DNA of 6,751 nt from Nitrosopumilaceae archaeon (GTDB lineage: Archaea > Thermoproteota > Nitrososphaeria > Nitrososphaerales > Nitrosopumilaceae): positions 1 through 6,751 of the forward strand of contig RKRU01000128.1 in assembly GCA_007571225.1 (NCBI GenBank), read 5' to 3'. Below the pieces are notes generated by a model. That model worked only from the letters and a program-made list of their open reading frames with translations. It did no database searches and was not told the DNA's origin. Shown one piece after another: positions 1-5,969 of this stretch. The first letter of the stretch is position 1, and each line of letters opens with the position of its first letter. The position numbers and the translations under genes were made by a program.

Positions 1-26
1 AACAGCTACTGGGTGCTTATAAAGGG
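1..26 (+). repeat. 26-bp exact repeat, copy 1 (right end of a truncated element plus TATA)
   Basis: Bases 1-26 are identical to 1042-1067. The first nine bases (AACAGCTAC) match the right end of the dispersed intergenic element described at 978-1050; the remainder carries a TATA-like TTATAAA (17-23). The window edge cuts off whatever lies upstream, so a fifth element copy probably sits just outside. No reading frame follows in the same direction: the next gene (123-662) is on the other strand. Bases 27-122 contain nothing I can name. Confidence 0.7.
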
Positions 27-122
27 GGTAACCTGTAACTGACAGCCGTGCAGGCCGTCACGCGTGGATAGACCATTTCAGGCAACAGCTATCTTTCGTG
101 CAGGCGGCTGGGTCTTGGTCGC

Positions 123-662
123 CTATCGGGCCCAGGGACGTGACTCTAGGTAGCCTATCTCCGCGAGCATCTCGTCGAGCTTCTTTGAGGTGGCCATGAC
201 GGAGCGAAACTGTTCGTACATCTCATACTCCTCCTCCCTTGAGAGCGTTTCAGCTTCGGCCCTGTCAAAGAACTCCTCCTCCTTCTTCATGTGATCTGAG
301 AGATAGATGGAGTATGTCCGCAGGTATCTGGCAACCGGCTCCCGTGCATCCTCGCCATCATGCCAGCGCCTCAGATGTTTGCGCAGCTGCGCGGCTACGC
401 GCCGAGAGAATTCGTGTTCTATCAGCAGCACGCGAATCTCGCGCCTGAGATGATCATAGCTTGCGACGCATGGGAAGTACGAATCTTCCTCGCGGGAATA
501 GTGGATTGTATCTAGAAATTCCTCCAATACCCTTACAATCCTTGTTATGTCGTTTAGGGGAATATCCCTGCCTGCGGAGAGTTCTGTGTGACACCTTACG
601 ATTATCTTATCTAAGCGGTGGATCTGTCTATGGTCCTCCCGTAGGATGTCTGTTGCACTCAA
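123..662 (-). CDS. Hemerythrin-like (HHE cation-binding) protein
   Basis: This is a four-helix-bundle hemerythrin-type protein of about 179 residues, expected to be soluble and to bind a di-iron (or other metal) centre for O2/NO/redox sensing or iron handling. Numbered from the longer TTG start at 686-684 (187 aa), the putative ligands are visible in the usual order: H19 and H23 in REDHRQIH, H62 and E66 in HYSREED, H91/E92 in IEHEF, and H132 with E136/E137 in DHMKKEEEFF. No ATG lies before the first ligand. I prefer the TTG at 662-660 because a TATA-like GATAAATATT (694-685) is centred about 27 bp upstream of it and would overlap the longer start. The stop is TAG. The gene is divergent from the thermosome gene, with about 440 bp of repeat-bearing non-coding DNA between them. 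The family is clear; the physiological role is not. Confidence 0.85.
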   Translation of the reverse strand: MSATDILREDHRQIHRLDKIIVRCHTELSAGRDIPLNDITRIVRVLEEFLDTIHYSREEDSYFPCVASYDHLRREIRVLLIEHEFSRRVAAQLRKHLRRWHDGEDAREPVARYLRTYSIYLSDHMKKEEEFFDRAEAETLSREEEYEMYEQFRSVMATSKKLDEMLAEIGYLESRPWAR

Positions 663-684
663 TGTATGATGTGCGATACGACTC

Positions 685-694
685 AATATTTATC
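685..694 (-). promoter_or_regulatory. TATA box of the hemerythrin gene
   Basis: Read on the minus strand this is GATAAATATT, centred about 27 bp before the TTG at 662-660. That is the spacing expected when transcription starts at the start codon. The box overlaps the alternative TTG start at 686-684, which argues against that start. Inference from spacing only. Confidence 0.5.
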
Positions 695-840
695 CTCAGA
701 TGTCTGTGTGTGGAGGGGTGTACATCCTGTGGGGACATACCAATATTCTAATTTACCACCAAAACGGAAGTTCAGTTTCCAAATGGTTATGATGAAGGTA
801 CCACTGCCACTACTACCTACAGAAACACAAAAACTAACAT

Positions 841-921
841 CCGTTTAGGTACTACACCCCTAAATGACCGACCCGGTACAAATTCGGCAGCAAGTTGTTT
901 ACATCTGACCTAAACGGTTAC
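841..921 (-). repeat. Dispersed intergenic element, copy D
   Basis: Read on the minus strand this copy starts GTAACCGTTTAGGTC, then GTAAAC (902-897), a core resembling the other copies with a 2-bp insertion (GAATTTGTACC, then GGTCATTTAGG), and ends near TACCTAAACGG. A perfect 9-bp inverted repeat, CCGTTTAGG (841-849) and CCTAAACGG (909-917), bounds it. The right edge is uncertain by a few bases. It lies head-to-head with copy C in the thermosome upstream region. Confidence 0.7.
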
Positions 922-977
922 GGGGAGGCAACATTGCCCCCAGTTGTTACATGTACCTCCACCCCACGCAATCATCG

Positions 978-1050
978 GATTAGTCGTAAACAATTTGCAG
1001 AATTTGTGTCTGGGATCAGTCATTCAGACGTGAGGGACCAAAACAGCTAC
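978..1050 (+). repeat. Dispersed intergenic element, copy C
   Basis: The core from GTAAAC (986) to GTGAG (1034) matches copy B (6434-6482) at 40 of 49 positions, including AATTTG, AATTTGTG and GTCATTCAG. The right end, CAAAACAGCTAC, corresponds to GTAAACAGTTAC of copy B at the same 16-nt distance. The left end is degenerate (GGATTAGTC) and does not form a clear inverted repeat with the right end. It ends about 50 bp upstream of the thermosome TATA box. Confidence 0.75.
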
Positions 1051-1067
1051 TGGGTGCTTATAAAGGG
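1042..1067 (+). repeat. 26-bp exact repeat, copy 2, with TATA-like box
   Basis: Identical to bases 1-26. It begins inside the right end of element copy C and runs past it through TTATAAA (1058-1064). The identity therefore extends beyond the shared element, pointing to a more recent duplication of a copy plus flanking DNA. The TATA-like sequence would place a start site near 1088, giving the thermosome mRNA a leader of about 42 nt if used as a second promoter. Confidence 0.7.
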
Positions 1068-1098
1068 AGTCCCCTCTCTCCCCCCGTTGATCTTAAGA

Positions 1099-1107
1099 TA
1101 TAAAAAT
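1099..1107 (+). promoter_or_regulatory. TATA box of the thermosome gene
   Basis: TATAAAAAT is centred about 27 bp before the ATG at 1130, so the predicted transcription start falls at the start codon and the mRNA would be leaderless. This decides the start: GTG at 1118 would lie in untranscribed DNA. Confidence 0.65.
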
Positions 1108-1129
1108 AGGGAATATTGTGTTGTGTATT

Positions 1130-2848
1130 ATGGCTATACAGGCGACATCAAAGGGCAACATGCCAGTGGTGTTGTTAAAAGAGGGTGGAACGGAGACAAA
1201 GGGCAGGGATGCACAAAAGAACAACATTGCGGCATCAAAGATAATCTCCGAGATAGTCCACTCAAGCCTAGGACCCCGCGGAATGGACAAGATGCTGGTG
1301 GATTCACTGGGTGATGTTACCATAACCAACGACGGGGCCACCATACTGAAGGAGATTGATGTACAACACCCTGCAGCCAAGATGCTAGTCGAGATATCAA
1401 AGACCACCGACAACGAGGTCGGAGATGGCACCACGTCTGTAGTTGTACTTGCAGGAGCACTACTGGAGAATGCCGAGTCACTGATAGATCAGAACGTTCA
1501 TCCCACGATTATTGTGGATGGATATAGAAAGGCAGGCAAGCAGGCCGGTGAATTTCTAAAGGAGATCGCAGAACCTGTTTCGCCATCCGACAAAGATGTG
1601 CTGACTAAGGTCGCCAAGACATCCATGGAGACAAAACTGGTACGCAAGGACTCTAATCAGATATCTGGCATAATAGTGGATGCGGTACTTTTAGTGTCTG
1701 AAAAGATCGACGACCAAAGATATGATGTTGACATTGATGATATTAAAGTGGAGAAGAAAGCAGGCGGCTCCATAAAGGATTCGTCCGTAATTCAGGGAAT
1801 TGTGCTTGACAAGGAGATCGTTCATGGTGGAATGCCCAAGAGCCTGTCTGGTGCAAAGATTGCTCTTATCAATACCGCTTTGGAGATCAGCAAGACTGAG
1901 ACAGATGCCAAGATCAACATATCTGATCCTGCACAACTAAAGTCCTTCTTGGATGAGGAGAACAACATGCTAAAGGCCATGGTCGACAAGGTGACCGGTA
2001 CCGGCGCCAATGTGGTTTTGTGTCAAAAAGGAATCGACGAGATGGCACAGCACTATCTTGCAAAGGCCGGAATTATGGCAGTCAGGCGCATAAAGGAGAG
2101 CGATCTTACGAAACTCTCTAGGGCGACAGGCGGCAGGGTGGTAACCAACCTTGATGATCTCTCAGAGAACGATCTTGGAACAGCTGACCTAGTAGAGGAG
2201 AGAAAGATCGAGGAGGACAAGTGGGTATTCGTGGAGGGATGCAAGAGTCCCAAATCAGTTACGCTTCTTCTGCGCGGAGGATCACAGCGGGTGGTCGACG
2301 AGGTGGAACGCTCGGTACACGACGCCCTGATGGTAGTCAGGGATGTAATTCTTAAGCCGTCCATAGTTGCAGGAGGGGGCTCGCCTGAGACCTTTGCTGC
2401 AACCAAGCTCCGGGACTGGTCAAAGTCGTTGGAGGGCAGGGAGCAGTTGGCAGCCGAAAAATTTGCAGATGCTCTAGAATCAATTCCACTTACACTTGCA
2501 GAGAATGCTGGAATGGATCCCATTGATACGCTTACACTGTTGCGCTCAAAGCAGCAACGTGGTGAAAACTGGACTGGCATCAATGTCATGGAGTCTAGGA
2601 TAGCTAGCATGAAGCACAGCGAGATTATAGAACCCCTTTCGGTCAAACTACAGGTGGCATCGGCCGCAACAGAGGCCGCATGTATGATACTCAGAATCGA
2701 CGACGTTATTGCCACACAAAAGTCCGCTGGAGGTCCGCCTGGAGGCGGAGAGGGCGGAATGCCTGGCGGCATGGGTGGTATGCCCGGAGGTATGGGCGGA
2801 ATGCCTGGCGGCATGGGTGGTATGCCCGACATGGGCGGCATGATGTGA
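1130..2848 (+). CDS. thsA: Thermosome (group II chaperonin) subunit
   Basis: This is an ATP-dependent group II chaperonin subunit, which assembles into a double-ring cytosolic folding chamber with a built-in lid. At 572 residues it is typical for the family. Family signatures are LGPRGMDK (47-54, nucleotide binding), TNDGATIL (66-73), GDGTTSVV (98-105, with the hydrolytic Asp99), VAGGGSPE and AENAGMDPID in the C-terminal equatorial domain. The mobile tail (about 532-572) is a Gly-Gly-Met repeat, as in many archaeal subunits. The start at MAIQATSK is chosen over a GTG 12 nt upstream because of the TATA spacing and because the added residues (MLCI) are atypical. Thaumarchaeota often carry more than one paralogue, so the subunit letter is tentative. 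Element copies C and D lie upstream and could affect its regulation; that is inference. Confidence 0.97.
   Translation: MAIQATSKGNMPVVLLKEGGTETKGRDAQKNNIAASKIISEIVHSSLGPRGMDKMLVDSLGDVTITNDGATILKEIDVQHPAAKMLVEISKTTDNEVGDGTTSVVVLAGALLENAESLIDQNVHPTIIVDGYRKAGKQAGEFLKEIAEPVSPSDKDVLTKVAKTSMETKLVRKDSNQISGIIVDAVLLVSEKIDDQRYDVDIDDIKVEKKAGGSIKDSSVIQGIVLDKEIVHGGMPKSLSGAKIALINTALEISKTETDAKINISDPAQLKSFLDEENNMLKAMVDKVTGTGANVVLCQKGIDEMAQHYLAKAGIMAVRRIKESDLTKLSRATGGRVVTNLDDLSENDLGTADLVEERKIEEDKWVFVEGCKSPKSVTLLLRGGSQRVVDEVERSVHDALMVVRDVILKPSIVAGGGSPETFAATKLRDWSKSLEGREQLAAEKFADALESIPLTLAENAGMDPIDTLTLLRSKQQRGENWTGINVMESRIASMKHSEIIEPLSVKLQVASAATEAACMILRIDDVIATQKSAGGPPGGGEGGMPGGMGGMPGGMGGMPGGMGGMPDMGGMM
2752..2828 (+). 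repeat. Tandem DNA repeat coding the Gly-Gly-Met tail
   Basis: Bases 2752-2786 and 2794-2828 are identical over 35 bp at a 42-bp period. They encode two rounds of GGMPGGMGGMPGGM. Identity includes synonymous positions (GGC/GGT/GGA use), which suggests recent duplication or conversion within the gene rather than protein-level selection alone. Confidence 0.85.
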
Positions 2849-2974
2849 TAACTGCCGCGTACTGTTGTCCCTCACTTTCGAATAACTGATCCCAAGTAGT
2901 ACATATTCAGGTTCTCTCCAGAATGGCTGCGCCTGTAAGCAGCGCCCCGGTTTTGTATAACCCGCTACTGAAGG

Positions 2975-2980
2975 TTTATT
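2975..2980 (+). promoter_or_regulatory. TATA-like box of the 93-aa membrane protein gene
   Basis: TTTATT is centred about 27 bp before the ATG at 3004 and supports that start over the in-frame ATG at 2923. Confidence 0.45.
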
Positions 2981-3003
2981 TGATTAGTGAAGTCAGCGTA
3001 CCT

Positions 3004-3285
3004 ATGGCCATTGACACGCAGTCCATCCTAGCTGGCAGCTTCAAGTACGTATATCTGATCGTATTCTTTACCTTCCTGGCGGGATTTTTTCACCCGTTAA
3101 TTACCAATACCAGTTTTGACGGTGTGATTATAGGCGTGCTCATACTGCTAATAGGGCTTGCAGGCGGGATTCTACTCTTCAAATCCGCCACGTACAGCGG
3201 CAAGAAGGGGTTGCTACTTGGCGCCGGGCTCGGCCTAATGGTGCTGTCCACAGTCGGAATCTACTATATGGCAGGCATACTGTGA
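3004..3285 (+). CDS. Small integral membrane protein, three predicted TM helices
   Basis: A 93-residue hydrophobic protein of unknown function. Three membrane segments are visible at about 13-32 (FKYVYLIVFFTFLAGFF), 40-59 (GVIIGVLILLIGLAGGILLF) and 69-89 (GLLLGAGLGLMVLSTVGIYY). They are joined by a short polar turn (ITNTSFD) and a basic loop (KSATYSGKK). Glycine-rich helices 2 and 3 suggest tight packing. An in-frame ATG at 2923 would add 27 mostly unstructured residues. I prefer MAIDTQ at 3004 because of the TATA spacing and because the hydrophobic domain follows directly. It lies 155 bp after the thermosome gene on the same strand but appears to have its own promoter. I recognise no family with a known function. 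Confidence 0.7.
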   Translation: MAIDTQSILAGSFKYVYLIVFFTFLAGFFHPLITNTSFDGVIIGVLILLIGLAGGILLFKSATYSGKKGLLLGAGLGLMVLSTVGIYYMAGIL

Positions 3286-3327
3286 CCGTATGGCATGCAA
3301 TAACAAGATGTGGTTGTGTCATACGGT
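3285..3327 (+). other. Nested inverted repeat after the membrane protein gene
   Basis: ACCGTATG (3285-3292) and CATACGGT (3320-3327) are perfect 8-bp complements. Inside lies ACAA (3303-3306) paired with TTGT (3314-3317). The first base overlaps the TGA stop. It could be an mRNA 3'-end hairpin or an operator; no T-run follows, so it is not a classical terminator. Confidence 0.35.
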
Positions 3328-3802
3328 CTGTACACCATAAATGCATTGTAATGTGCGTGTAAAATGATCTGTACCCCTGTCTCCACTATCGTAATGCAGA
3401 TGTGCTGCCGCATGCATGGAGACCTGCCATACTGTCATTTTGCGACGGTAATGTCTGTCGACCCCCGATGCGTCTGGAGCGGGGCTTTTCTGTGCGTAGA
3501 CTGCCCGGTCTGTGCGGTGGCGGCAGTCTCTATCCTAGTGCACGCCCGTAGCTTGTAACCGCCCGGGCATGGCGCAGGGTACGTTTACGTCTCATACCTG
3601 AATGACTGATTCTAGGCACAAATTTGGCAAATCGTTTACACTAGACGTAAACAGACACTACTATGGCGCAGGCTATCATGCAGATACCACAGTATTCTTC
3701 ATTGGCTTGGTATGTTTTTTGATATGTTGCGATTGACAAATATACAATTATCAATGCGAATTACTATGGCGTGGAATGTTCTCGCCTGTTGCAGGAATTC
3801 TA
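3286..3802. other. Gene-poor stretch between convergent genes
   Basis: This 517-bp stretch lies between the plus-strand membrane protein and the minus-strand glnA. It holds the nested hairpin at its start, a doubtful cysteine-rich reading frame (3364-3558), the GCCCGGGC palindrome near 3561, dispersed element copy A, a T6 run (3715-3720), and an AT-rich imperfect inverted repeat (ATTGA 3732-3736, TCAAT 3751-3755) that could act as a 3' end for glnA. I see no tRNA or rRNA in it. Confidence 0.6.
3579..3658 (-). repeat. Dispersed intergenic element, copy A
   Basis: Read on the minus strand its core (3639 down to 3591) matches copy B at 45 of 49 positions, including ATTTGCCAAATTTGTGCCT and GTCATTCAGG. 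A perfect 10-bp terminal inverted repeat, GTTTACGTCT (3583-3592) and AGACGTAAAC (3643-3652), bounds it. A further GTTTAC at 3634-3639 makes an inverted pair with GTAAAC at 3647-3652. ATGGCGCAGG lies directly on one side (3569-3578) and 4 bp beyond the other edge (3663-3672), a possible target-site duplication. No coding capacity. Confidence 0.8.
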
Positions 3803-5263
3803 CTATACGTCAAAGTACAGATAAAACTCGTGCGGGTGGGGCCTGACGGAGATCTCGCGCTGATCCCTCCTCTCCAACTCTATTATCTTGTCTATCACGT
3901 CGTTTGTGTATATGGGAAGGAGAAACTTCCTGTCACTCTCCAGCTCGTTTAGCGCGTCGCCTAGGCTCTTTGGCAGCATTCCTATTCCCCTCTTGGTCCT
4001 GTCGGTTTTGGTCATCTTGAATATGTCATCGTGTATCTGATCGCCTGGCTCTATCTTCTTCTTTATGCCGTCAAGTCCGGCTGACGCGATTGCAGCGAAC
4101 ACCAAGTATGGATTTGATGACGGATCGGGAGCCCGGAATTCAAGACGTTTCAGGTGTGCATACTCTCTTCCGCTCAGGTGCTTTGGCACCCTTACTATGG
4201 CCGAACGGTTACCAGAACTCCACGCTATGTATGCGGGAGCCTCGTATCCGGGCACCAGTCTGTGGTATGAATTGGTGGTGGGGTTGCAGATTGCCGAGAG
4301 CGCCTTTGCATGCGTTATTACTCCGCCGCAAAAGTATCTTGCAGTCTGGCTCAGTTCATCCTCCTTGTCCAGATCAAAGAACATGTTCTCGTTGTTCTTC
4401 CACAGACTGACGTTGACATGCATCCCGCTACCGGAATCCATGGCAATCGGCTTTGGCATCATGGTGGCTACCTTGCCGTACTTTTGTGCAATATTTTTTA
4501 CTACATACTTGTATGACTGCGCCGCGTCTGCCGCATTTGTCAGGTGGTCGTATTTTATGTCAATCTCACACTGTCCTGCAGTTGCAACCTCGTGGTGGTG
4601 GTTGTCACACAGGATGCCAAAACTGTTCTGGAGTATGTTCACACACTCGTTACGATAAGGGGTCAACGTGTCTGACGGGGTGCTCGGGTAGTATCCCTCT
4701 TGTAGTCCCATCGGATAACAGTCCCCCTCTTGGCTCCAAGGCGCCTCCTTTGACTCTATCGAGTATGACTGGCCCTTGTACGGCGTCAGGACATCCCAGT
4801 GCACCTTATCAAACACAAAGAATTCCACCTCGGGGCCCCATGTGGAGTGGCCGAAACCCTGACTCTCAATGTACTTCTCTGCAGCATGCGCGATCCCCCT
4901 CGGATCGCGCGAGAGTCTGCCGCGGTTACCGCCCCAGTACACGTCACAGAGCAGCCGGGCCGTCTTGTTCTCAGTCATCCACGGAATTATCGCAAACGTG
5001 TTGGGATCCGGCTTTAGCAGCAGGTCAGAGTCATCTATGCTGGTAAAGCCAATTATGGACGATCCGTCCAGCTTGGGCAGGCCGTCCCTCATCTGTTCTG
5101 GCGTGAACGTGGCCGCGGAGATGGTCGTGTGATGAAAGTGTCCTGTAAGACCGGTAAACTGCAGATCAATGAACTGTATGTCCTCGTGTTGTATCATGGA
5201 GAATACTTCATCCGGAGAATATCTTACCTGAATTGCTTTACCGTGGCTGACTTTGTATGGCAA
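3803..5263 (-). CDS. glnA: Glutamine synthetase, type I
   Basis: This enzyme makes glutamine from glutamate, ammonia and ATP in the cytosol and is the main ammonium-assimilation step, fitting for an ammonia oxidiser. At 486 residues it has the GSI beta-grasp N-domain (FIDLQFTGLTGHFHHTTI) and the catalytic domain: GPEVEFFVF (about 143-151), HHHEVATAGQ (222-231), MPKPIAMDSGSGMHVN (269-284), NPTTNSYHRLVPG (327-339), NRSAIVRVP (352-360) and EFRAPDPSSNPY (375-386). The bacterial adenylylation motif NLYDLP is absent (FKMTKTDRTKRGIGMLP instead), so Tyr adenylylation is unlikely. The first usable start is TTG at 5278 (MKRKRLPYK), but I choose the TTG at 5263-5261 (MPYKVSHG) because a TATA box at 5294-5287 is centred about 27 bp from it. 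Divergent from the GINS gene. Confidence 0.96.
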   Translation of the reverse strand: MPYKVSHGKAIQVRYSPDEVFSMIQHEDIQFIDLQFTGLTGHFHHTTISAATFTPEQMRDGLPKLDGSSIIGFTSIDDSDLLLKPDPNTFAIIPWMTENKTARLLCDVYWGGNRGRLSRDPRGIAHAAEKYIESQGFGHSTWGPEVEFFVFDKVHWDVLTPYKGQSYSIESKEAPWSQEGDCYPMGLQEGYYPSTPSDTLTPYRNECVNILQNSFGILCDNHHHEVATAGQCEIDIKYDHLTNAADAAQSYKYVVKNIAQKYGKVATMMPKPIAMDSGSGMHVNVSLWKNNENMFFDLDKEDELSQTARYFCGGVITHAKALSAICNPTTNSYHRLVPGYEAPAYIAWSSGNRSAIVRVPKHLSGREYAHLKRLEFRAPDPSSNPYLVFAAIASAGLDGIKKKIEPGDQIHDDIFKMTKTDRTKRGIGMLPKSLGDALNELESDRKFLLPIYTNDVIDKIIELERRDQREISVRPHPHEFYLYFDV

Positions 5264-5286
5264 TCTCTTACGCTTCAATCACACAC

Positions 5287-5294
5287 AAATATAG
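5287..5294 (-). promoter_or_regulatory. TATA box of glnA
   Basis: Minus-strand TATATTTG centred about 27 bp from the TTG at 5263-5261, predicting a leaderless mRNA that starts at that codon. It sits in the narrow divergent interval shared with the GINS promoter. Confidence 0.55.
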
Positions 5295-5300
5295 CCGACA

Positions 5301-5312
5301 TTTAAGGATTAA
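5301..5312 (+). promoter_or_regulatory. TATA-like region of the GINS gene
   Basis: TTTAAGGATTAA on the plus strand. Depending on which part is the box (TTTAAG or ATTAA), the start site falls at about 5330-5337, well upstream of the first in-frame ATG at 5391. It therefore supports translation beginning upstream of that ATG. Confidence 0.4.
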
Positions 5313-5390
5313 GGGGAAACAGAGATATCCGACACCATAAATGACATACAGGCAGGCCTTGGAAGGCTGTATCGTGCAACGCTACGCGAG

Positions 5391-5927
5391 ATGGAAGATG
5401 ATGCGGCGCTCTCGGAGATCGATTCTGACATGTACCGCGATACGTCGGACTTTATAGGCAACCTTGGCAGGCAGGAGTATGAACGGGCAGAGGAACGTCA
5501 GGTCAAAGAGACTGCAATGGAGACTGCAACAAGTCTCATCTCTCTTATGCTTGAGACGCGCCTTGAGAAGGCGGCAAGACTGACTGCCACACAGGACGGC
5601 GCTGCTGCCTCTCTGGTGATGCAGCGGCTGCTTGACGAAGAGAAGTTCATCTTGGACTCAGACGAGGAACGAGATGAGCGCCAGAACGCAATCGTGTCTG
5701 CCACTCGGGAAGGCAGATCCAAACTGCTTGAGACCATAGCGGAGAGCTACAAGACTGGCAGGACCGTGGTCCGGTTTCTCCACGATGTCGATCAGATGAT
5801 GGGTGCGGATATGGAAAAGTATGGACCTTACAAGGCAGAGGATATTGCAACCATACCACACGAGAATGCCCAGGGACTCGTACTGCAAAATGTCGCAGTG
5901 AGGGTGCGCTGGCAGGATTATGGGTGA
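5391..5927 (+). CDS. gins51: Archaeal GINS complex subunit, Gins51 type
   Basis: This is a subunit of the GINS complex, which joins MCM helicase and a Cdc45/RecJ-like factor in the replication fork helicase. The order is an N-terminal helical A domain (SEIDSDMYRDTSDFIGNLGRQEYERAEE, then METRLEKAARL-like helices) followed by a C-terminal beta B domain (about 125-178) with YGPYKAEDIATIPHENAQGL, the archaeal YGPF..GD.A.LP..NA pattern. The A-then-B order marks the Sld5/Psf1-like Gins51 rather than Gins23. From this ATG it is 178 aa. The frame stays open upstream to a stop at 5310 and reads like a continuation of the first helix (GLGRLYRATLRE), but contains no ATG, GTG or TTG. The true protein may begin at ATA 5337 (196 aa), so the start is uncertain. 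Divergent from glnA. Confidence 0.85.
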   Translation: MEDDAALSEIDSDMYRDTSDFIGNLGRQEYERAEERQVKETAMETATSLISLMLETRLEKAARLTATQDGAAASLVMQRLLDEEKFILDSDEERDERQNAIVSATREGRSKLLETIAESYKTGRTVVRFLHDVDQMMGADMEKYGPYKAEDIATIPHENAQGLVLQNVAVRVRWQDYG

Positions 5928-5951
5928 AGGATACACACCGTTATGATGATG

Positions 5952-5969
5952 GCCGCCTGTCGTGGCGGC
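5952..5969 (+). terminator. GC-rich hairpin after the GINS gene
   Basis: GCCGCC (5952-5957) and GGCGGC (5964-5969) form a 6-bp stem with a 6-nt loop, 24 bp after the GINS stop. GGCTGTTTCTG follows, only weakly T-rich. It is a plausible 3'-end hairpin for GINS; termination activity is inference. Confidence 0.35.

Noticed and set aside
43..110. CAGCCG/CGGCTG inverted repeat and CGTGCAGGC direct repeat near the window start
   Set aside because: The matches are short and widely spaced and could arise by chance in GC-rich DNA; no supporting context apart from a possible promoter at 17-23.
895..1314. Plus-strand open frame (139 codons) overlapping element copy C and the thermosome start
   Set aside because: It overlaps the chaperonin in another frame, lies across repeats and promoter elements, and shows no domain-like composition.
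2053..2841. Long minus-strand open frame (262 codons) opposite the thermosome gene
   Set aside because: It is the antisense shadow of a clearly coding chaperonin; its proline/isoleucine-rich N-terminus simply mirrors the Gly-Gly-Met repeat.
2923..3003. Longer N-terminus for the 93-aa membrane protein starting at ATG 2923
   Set aside because: The best TATA-like box fits the ATG at 3004, and the extra 27 residues are not part of the hydrophobic domain. Kept as an alternative only.
3286..3802. tRNA or other structural RNA gene in the gene-poor stretch
   Set aside because: I found no acceptor/T-loop pattern (GGTTCRA) or cloverleaf pairing; only the isolated hairpins described.
4065..5132. Several plus-strand open frames opposite glnA
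   Set aside because: They are antisense to strongly conserved glutamine synthetase motifs and show no features of their own.
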